Positions 4,835 through 8,024 of a DNA stretch of 8,024 bases are shown piece after piece; the first letter of the stretch is position 1; each line of letters opens with the position of its first letter. The stretch comes from F1-20-MAGs119 sp964556145 (GTDB lineage Bacteria; Actinomycetota; Acidimicrobiia; Acidimicrobiales; Ilumatobacteraceae), in assembly GCA_964556145.1 (NCBI GenBank), contig CAZKVD010000071.1:1-8024 (forward strand), given 5' to 3'. The notes beneath the pieces were generated by a model that was given only the letters and a program-made list of their open reading frames with translations, searched no databases and was not told where the DNA came from. The position numbers and the translations under genes are program-made.

Positions 4835-6784
4835 ATGTCGAAGTACTTGTCGCTGTTCCAGCCCATCAAGGTGGGCCAGCTCAACCTGACGCACCGGCTC
4901 ATGGTGCCGCCGCACTCGGCGGGTGCAAGCAACTTCATGGGCAACGACGAACAGTTCCAGAAGTTCGTTCAGTACTACGTCGCCCGCGTGAAGGGCGGTA
5001 ACGAGTGGGTCGGCGGCGGGCCGGTGTTCGTGAAGAACCCGCTTCCGCTCGGCTTCGAACCAACCGGCGTTGGCGCAAACGGCCCGGGACACTTCCGCAA
5101 CCCGTTGTATCCCGACCGCGTGAAGCGAATGATGGACGCCATTCACGAAGCGGGCGGATACGGCACGGTGCAGATGGTGTTGCAAGGCGGCAAGCCGTTG
5201 TCACCGTCGCAGGAACCCAGTGGTTATGCGGACTTCAAGATTCCCCACGCAATGGATCGCGACGAGATCGCGTGGATGATCAAGGAGTACGGCGAGTCGG
5301 CAGCGATTGCCATTGGCCAAGGTGTCGATGTCATCGAACTTCATGCCAACCACGACGACCTCTTGCAGTGGTTCCTGTCACCAAAGACGAACAAGCGCAC
5401 CGATGAATACGGCGGCGACGAAGAAGGTCGGCGCAAGTTCCTGAAGGACGTCGTCGATTCGATCCGCGCGCACCAGCCGCGCAACGTCACGCTGGGCCTG
5501 CGTCTGTGCATCGACGAACTGCTCGACGGCGGTTACGACGTCAACTACTGCCGCTATCTCTTGGAGAAGTTCACCGAGGACGGAACGGTCGACTATTTCT
5601 CGCTCGACGTCGGCAACAACTGGGGTGTGCCGTCCTACATTCAACTCGGCGCGCACCCCGAAGGCCACTGGGCCGACATGTGTGGCGAGGCCAAGAAGGG
5701 TACGCATCTTCCCGTCATCTACGTCGGTCGAGTGACCTCGCCCGAGAAAGCCGCCGAGATCATCGACAAGGGCCAAGCTGACATCGTCGGCATGGTGCGC
5801 GCGAACATCGCCGACAGCAACTTCGTCAACAAAGTGCGCCGCGACCTTGCCCACACGATTCGCCCGTGCGTCGGCCTGAACGACTGCATTCACCGCAGCA
5901 CGGTCGAGGGACTGGGCTTCGGCTGTGCGGGCAACCCGTTGTCGGGTCGTGAATCCGAAGGCGGCTTGAAGCCACTCGACAAGAAGAAGCGCGTGCTCGT
6001 CATCGGTGCGGGCCCCGCCGGCATGGAACTTGCCGGTCTTGCCGCCGAACGCGGCCACGAAGTCACGCTGTGGGAAAAGGCCCCCGAACTGGGCGGACAG
6101 ATCACGCTGTCTTCGAAAGTGCGGATGAACCGCAACTACGCCAAGTGGGTGCGTTTCCAAGAGTGGCGCCTCGCCGATGCCGGCGTGAAGGTGGAGCTCA
6201 ACAAAGAGGCCACGCCCGACGAGGTACTGAAATTCGGAGCCGATGCGGTGTGTGTCGCCACCGGTGCCAAGGTTCGAAAGCCCGGAATCGCCGGCGAGAA
6301 CCTGCCACATGTGCTGACCGTTGCGCAGGTCTTGAACGGTGAGAAGAAGCCGGGCAAGCGGGTTCTCATACTCGCCGAAGACGACCGGCCGTCGCCGCTC
6401 ACAGTTGCTGAGCACATCGCAGGCCATGGCCACGACGTCACTGTGATGTTTCCGACGATCGCACCCTCGCAACTTGTCGGCTCGTATTCGATCGGGTCGA
6501 TGATGGCGATGGTGGACGAAGCAGGTGTCAAGGTGAAGACGATGTTCCGTGCCACCGAAATCGGCGAAGGCTGGGTGAAGATCGCACACTCGTACAGCAA
6601 CCGCGAAGAACGCCTCGACAACGTCGACACCGTCGTCCTCGCCACCGGTAGCTATTCGGAAACCACGTTGTACGACGCACTGAAGGGCAAGCATTCCGAG
6701 CTGCACATCCTCGGCGACGCCTATGCACCTCGCCGCTGGACGTTTGCGACCCAGCAGGCCCTCGCCCTCGCCCAAGCCCTCTGA
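4835..6784 (+). CDS. Old Yellow Enzyme/trimethylamine dehydrogenase-like FMN-FAD oxidoreductase with incomplete Fe-S cysteine set
   Basis: A 649-aa multidomain flavoprotein of the family that includes 2,4-dienoyl-CoA reductase FadH, bile-acid BaiCD/BaiH and trimethylamine dehydrogenase (TMADH). Residues 1-340 are the FMN-binding TIM barrel: VPPHSAG at 24-30, ELHANHDDLLQWFLSP at 168-183, RTDEYGG at 188-194 and GRV..PEKA at 298-306. Next comes the [4Fe-4S] region, Cys345, Cys351 and Cys364, at TMADH-like spacing but with Leu348 where a fourth Cys is expected. Residues 386-420 are a dinucleotide (FAD/ADP) fold with GAGPAG at 391-396 and Glu414. The nested second nucleotide fold (about 508-540) lacks GxGxxG, as in TMADH, and the chain closes with GDAYAPR at 627-633. 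Ser28 stands where TMADH has its FMN-linking Cys, so FMN is probably non-covalent. Substrate and electron acceptor are unknown. Hairpin elements flank the gene, which appears monocistronic. Confidence 0.9.
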   Translation: MSKYLSLFQPIKVGQLNLTHRLMVPPHSAGASNFMGNDEQFQKFVQYYVARVKGGNEWVGGGPVFVKNPLPLGFEPTGVGANGPGHFRNPLYPDRVKRMMDAIHEAGGYGTVQMVLQGGKPLSPSQEPSGYADFKIPHAMDRDEIAWMIKEYGESAAIAIGQGVDVIELHANHDDLLQWFLSPKTNKRTDEYGGDEEGRRKFLKDVVDSIRAHQPRNVTLGLRLCIDELLDGGYDVNYCRYLLEKFTEDGTVDYFSLDVGNNWGVPSYIQLGAHPEGHWADMCGEAKKGTHLPVIYVGRVTSPEKAAEIIDKGQADIVGMVRANIADSNFVNKVRRDLAHTIRPCVGLNDCIHRSTVEGLGFGCAGNPLSGRESEGGLKPLDKKKRVLVIGAGPAGMELAGLAAERGHEVTLWEKAPELGGQITLSSKVRMNRNYAKWVRFQEWRLADAGVKVELNKEATPDEVLKFGADAVCVATGAKVRKPGIAGENLPHVLTVAQVLNGEKKPGKRVLILAEDDRPSPLTVAEHIAGHGHDVTVMFPTIAPSQLVGSYSIGSMMAMVDEAGVKVKTMFRATEIGEGWVKIAHSYSNREERLDNVDTVVLATGSYSETTLYDALKGKHSELHILGDAYAPRRWTFATQQALALAQAL

Positions 6785-6789
6785 CCCTT

Positions 6790-6842
6790 AGGGTTCTCGG
6801 TGTGAAAAGACCCGCTTTTCGCGACACCACACACCGAGATCC
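6790..6842 (+). terminator. Terminator-like hairpin element with duplicated right arm, copy 2
   Basis: GGTTCTCGGTGTG (6792-6804) pairs with CACACCGAGATCC (6830-6842) at 12 of 13 positions. The loop holds a second hairpin, AAAAG (6805-6809) with CTTTT (6815-6819). As in copy 1, part of the right arm is repeated (ACACC at 6824-6828 and 6831-6835), so GGTGT has two possible partners. It begins 5 nt after the flavoprotein stop. There is no T tract after the outer stem, so termination is inferred from position and stem strength. Confidence 0.65.
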
Positions 6843-6865
6843 TCAACGGGTGTCAGGATGAATCA

Positions 6866-7936
6866 ATGACTACTGGCGAGGCTCCAACACTCGGGAACCG
6901 TCGACTCAACAAATCGGTGGTATTAAAGCGGCGGCCCGTCGGGGCGCCGACGCCGGAAGACTTCGACGTGGTCGTTCGCGACCTCGAACCCGTCGTCGAG
7001 TCGCACGTAGAAGTCGAGAATCTTGCTGTCTCACTCGACGCCGGATTTCGTCACTGGATGGACGAAGGCAGTGGCGACCATGTGCTGCCGGCGATGGAAT
7101 TGGGGCAGCCGGTGATGGGCCTGGTGCTGAGTCGAGTCATCGAGTCCCGGCACCAGTCGTTCGAAGTGGGAGACGTCATCGTGTCGCGTCTCGCATGGCA
7201 GGAGTACTCACAATTCAACGGCGACTCGCATCACGTCAAGATTCACGTTGACGAAACCCTTGGGCTCGACCTGGGAGTGCACCTGGGAATACTCGGCGAC
7301 ACCGGTCTGTCCGCTTACTTCGGCCTCTTCGACCACGGACACCCGACAGCCGGCGAAACGGTTCTCGTCAGCGCTGCCGCGGGCGCGGTCGGAAATGTGG
7401 TGGGGCAGCTCGCGCGAATTCATGGATGTCGAGTCATCGGAATCGTCGGTGACGACGAGAAGGCTCGCTTCTTGGTCGACTCCCTCGGATTCGACGGATG
7501 CATCAATCGTCATCGTGATGTTGCCGCACAGTTGAAGGAACTTTGCCCCAACGGTGTCAACGTCTATTTCGACAATGTCGGCGGGCCGATCCTTGAGATC
7601 GTGCTTGATCACATCGCATCCGGTGCGCGCATCGTGCTGTGCGGGGCAGTCGCCACATACAACTCATCGGAAAAAATGCCCGGTCCGTCGAACCTGTTTT
7701 CTCTCGTGACGAAGAATGCAACGATGACGGGCTTTCTCACCGGCCAGCGTCACGACCATTACGACGAGGCCCGCAGCCGCATCGGTGCCTGGCTCCGAAC
7801 CGGCCAGCTGCAAAATCTCGAGCACCGACTCCATGGCATCGAAAACGTGGGCCCCGCGTTCTGCGACATGTTCGCTGGGCGAAACCTCGGTAAGACGCTG
7901 GTCCAGCTGAAGCCCACTGCACCAGAACCCCGCTAA
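6866..7936 (+). CDS. NADP-dependent zinc-independent MDR reductase (leukotriene B4 12-hydroxydehydrogenase/CurA-like)
   Basis: A 356-aa medium-chain dehydrogenase/reductase of the zinc-free branch that reduces alpha,beta-unsaturated ketones or aldehydes with NADPH (prostaglandin reductase and CurA are relatives). The N-terminal catalytic domain starts with RRLNKSVVLKRRPVGAPTPEDF (12-33 region), typical of the family. The nucleotide-binding domain has the glycine-rich SAAAGAVGNVVGQLA at 169-183, GDDEKARFL at 195-203 (the Lys commonly reads the NADP phosphate) and FDNVGG at 235-240. Near the C-terminus GRNLGKTLVQL (338-348) is the family closing motif. No zinc-ligand cysteine cluster is present. 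AGGA at 6855-6858 lies 7 nt before the ATG. Only 23 bp separate it from the upstream hairpin, so either its promoter overlaps the hairpin or it depends on read-through. The natural substrate is unknown. Confidence 0.9.
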   Translation: MTTGEAPTLGNRRLNKSVVLKRRPVGAPTPEDFDVVVRDLEPVVESHVEVENLAVSLDAGFRHWMDEGSGDHVLPAMELGQPVMGLVLSRVIESRHQSFEVGDVIVSRLAWQEYSQFNGDSHHVKIHVDETLGLDLGVHLGILGDTGLSAYFGLFDHGHPTAGETVLVSAAAGAVGNVVGQLARIHGCRVIGIVGDDEKARFLVDSLGFDGCINRHRDVAAQLKELCPNGVNVYFDNVGGPILEIVLDHIASGARIVLCGAVATYNSSEKMPGPSNLFSLVTKNATMTGFLTGQRHDHYDEARSRIGAWLRTGQLQNLEHRLHGIENVGPAFCDMFAGRNLGKTLVQLKPTAPEPR

Positions 7937-7976
7937 ATCGCGTGGAATCGGCACAAGTTTCTGCAAGGCTGACGCG

Positions 7977-8024
7977 GTGACAACGGGCAAGGAACTCAAG
8001 CAGTCGGACAAGTTGGCCGACGTC
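7977..8024 (+). CDS. Start of a probable AlaA-type PLP-dependent aminotransferase, cut by the window edge
   Basis: A GTG at 7977 opens a frame that runs to the last base (16 codons, VTTGKELKQSDKLADV). AAGG at 7965-7968, 8 nt upstream, is a suitable ribosome site. QSxKLxDV resembles the N-terminus of class I/II aminotransferases of the alanine aminotransferase (AlaA) type, which usually continues with a 'YDIRGP' segment; that part is outside the window. The match is short and from memory, so presence of a gene start is likelier than the product name. It lies 40 bp after the MDR stop, with no hairpin between, so the two may be cotranscribed. Confidence 0.45.
   Translation, partial: MTTGKELKQSDKLADV

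Noticed and set aside
5378..6775. A 465-codon open frame on the minus strand inside the flavoprotein gene
   Set aside because: The plus strand encodes a full recognisable flavoprotein here. The antisense product has no recognisable motif, and long antisense frames are expected in GC-rich coding DNA.
3091..6784. A mycofactocin-dependent redox cluster (SDRs plus FadH/OYE-like protein)
   Set aside because: No mycofactocin biosynthesis genes are in the window and neither SDR shows the insertion typical of mycofactocin-coupled SDRs. The combination alone is too common to make the call.
6858..6869. A three-codon frame ATG-AAT-CAA-TGA overlapping the MDR start
   Set aside because: Too short to support as a leader peptide; the ATGA overlap is easily explained by chance.
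1..8024. CRISPR arrays, insertion sequences, attachment sites, tRNA or rRNA genes
   Set aside because: No regularly spaced repeats, transposase or integrase motifs, terminal repeats or RNA gene signatures were seen. The only repeats are the short inverted repeats, the paired hairpin elements and the SDR paralogy.

Overview
The window reads as chromosomal DNA of a fairly GC-rich actinobacterium. The best lineage evidence is a minus-strand gene of the mycothiol-dependent maleylpyruvate isomerase (MDMPI) family, since mycothiol is an actinobacterial thiol; codon use and GTG starts agree. An acidimicrobial-type host is only a guess. No phage, transposase, CRISPR, tRNA or rRNA was seen, and gene density is high, with every gap under 150 bp.

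Layout. (1) 1-2164, plus strand: the C-terminal part of a CUT2-type (RbsA/MglA-like) ABC transporter ATPase entering from the left, its RbsC-like permease, and an FMN split-barrel (PPOX-fold) protein whose ATG directly follows the permease stop; these look like one transcription unit. (2) 2189-2986, minus strand: the MDMPI-family gene, convergent with the PPOX gene and divergent from the next block. (3) 2987-3090: a compact divergent intergenic region with two inverted repeats. (4) 3091-4694, plus strand: two tandem paralogous short-chain dehydrogenases. (5) 4695-4834: a hairpin element just after the second SDR stop, then the leader of the next gene. (6) 4835-6784: a 649-aa Old Yellow Enzyme/trimethylamine dehydrogenase-like flavoprotein with an unusual iron-sulfur cysteine set. 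(7) 6785-6865: a second hairpin element of the same design. (8) 6866-7936: a zinc-independent, NADP-dependent MDR reductase. (9) 7977 to the edge: the first 16 codons of what looks like an AlaA-type aminotransferase.

How the genes may work together: two SDRs, a TMADH/FadH-like flavoenzyme and an enone-reductase-type MDR make a redox set suited to stepwise oxidation and reduction of a carbonyl- or enoyl-containing small molecule, beside a transporter for a sugar-like solute. The sequence names no substrate, and the hairpins suggest blocks 4, 6 and 8 are separate transcripts. No clearly new multi-gene system is evident. The points most worth checking are the missing fourth Fe-S cysteine in the flavoprotein, the related gene-end hairpins with duplicated arms, the diverged cofactor motifs of the second SDR, and the palindromes in the divergent promoter region.
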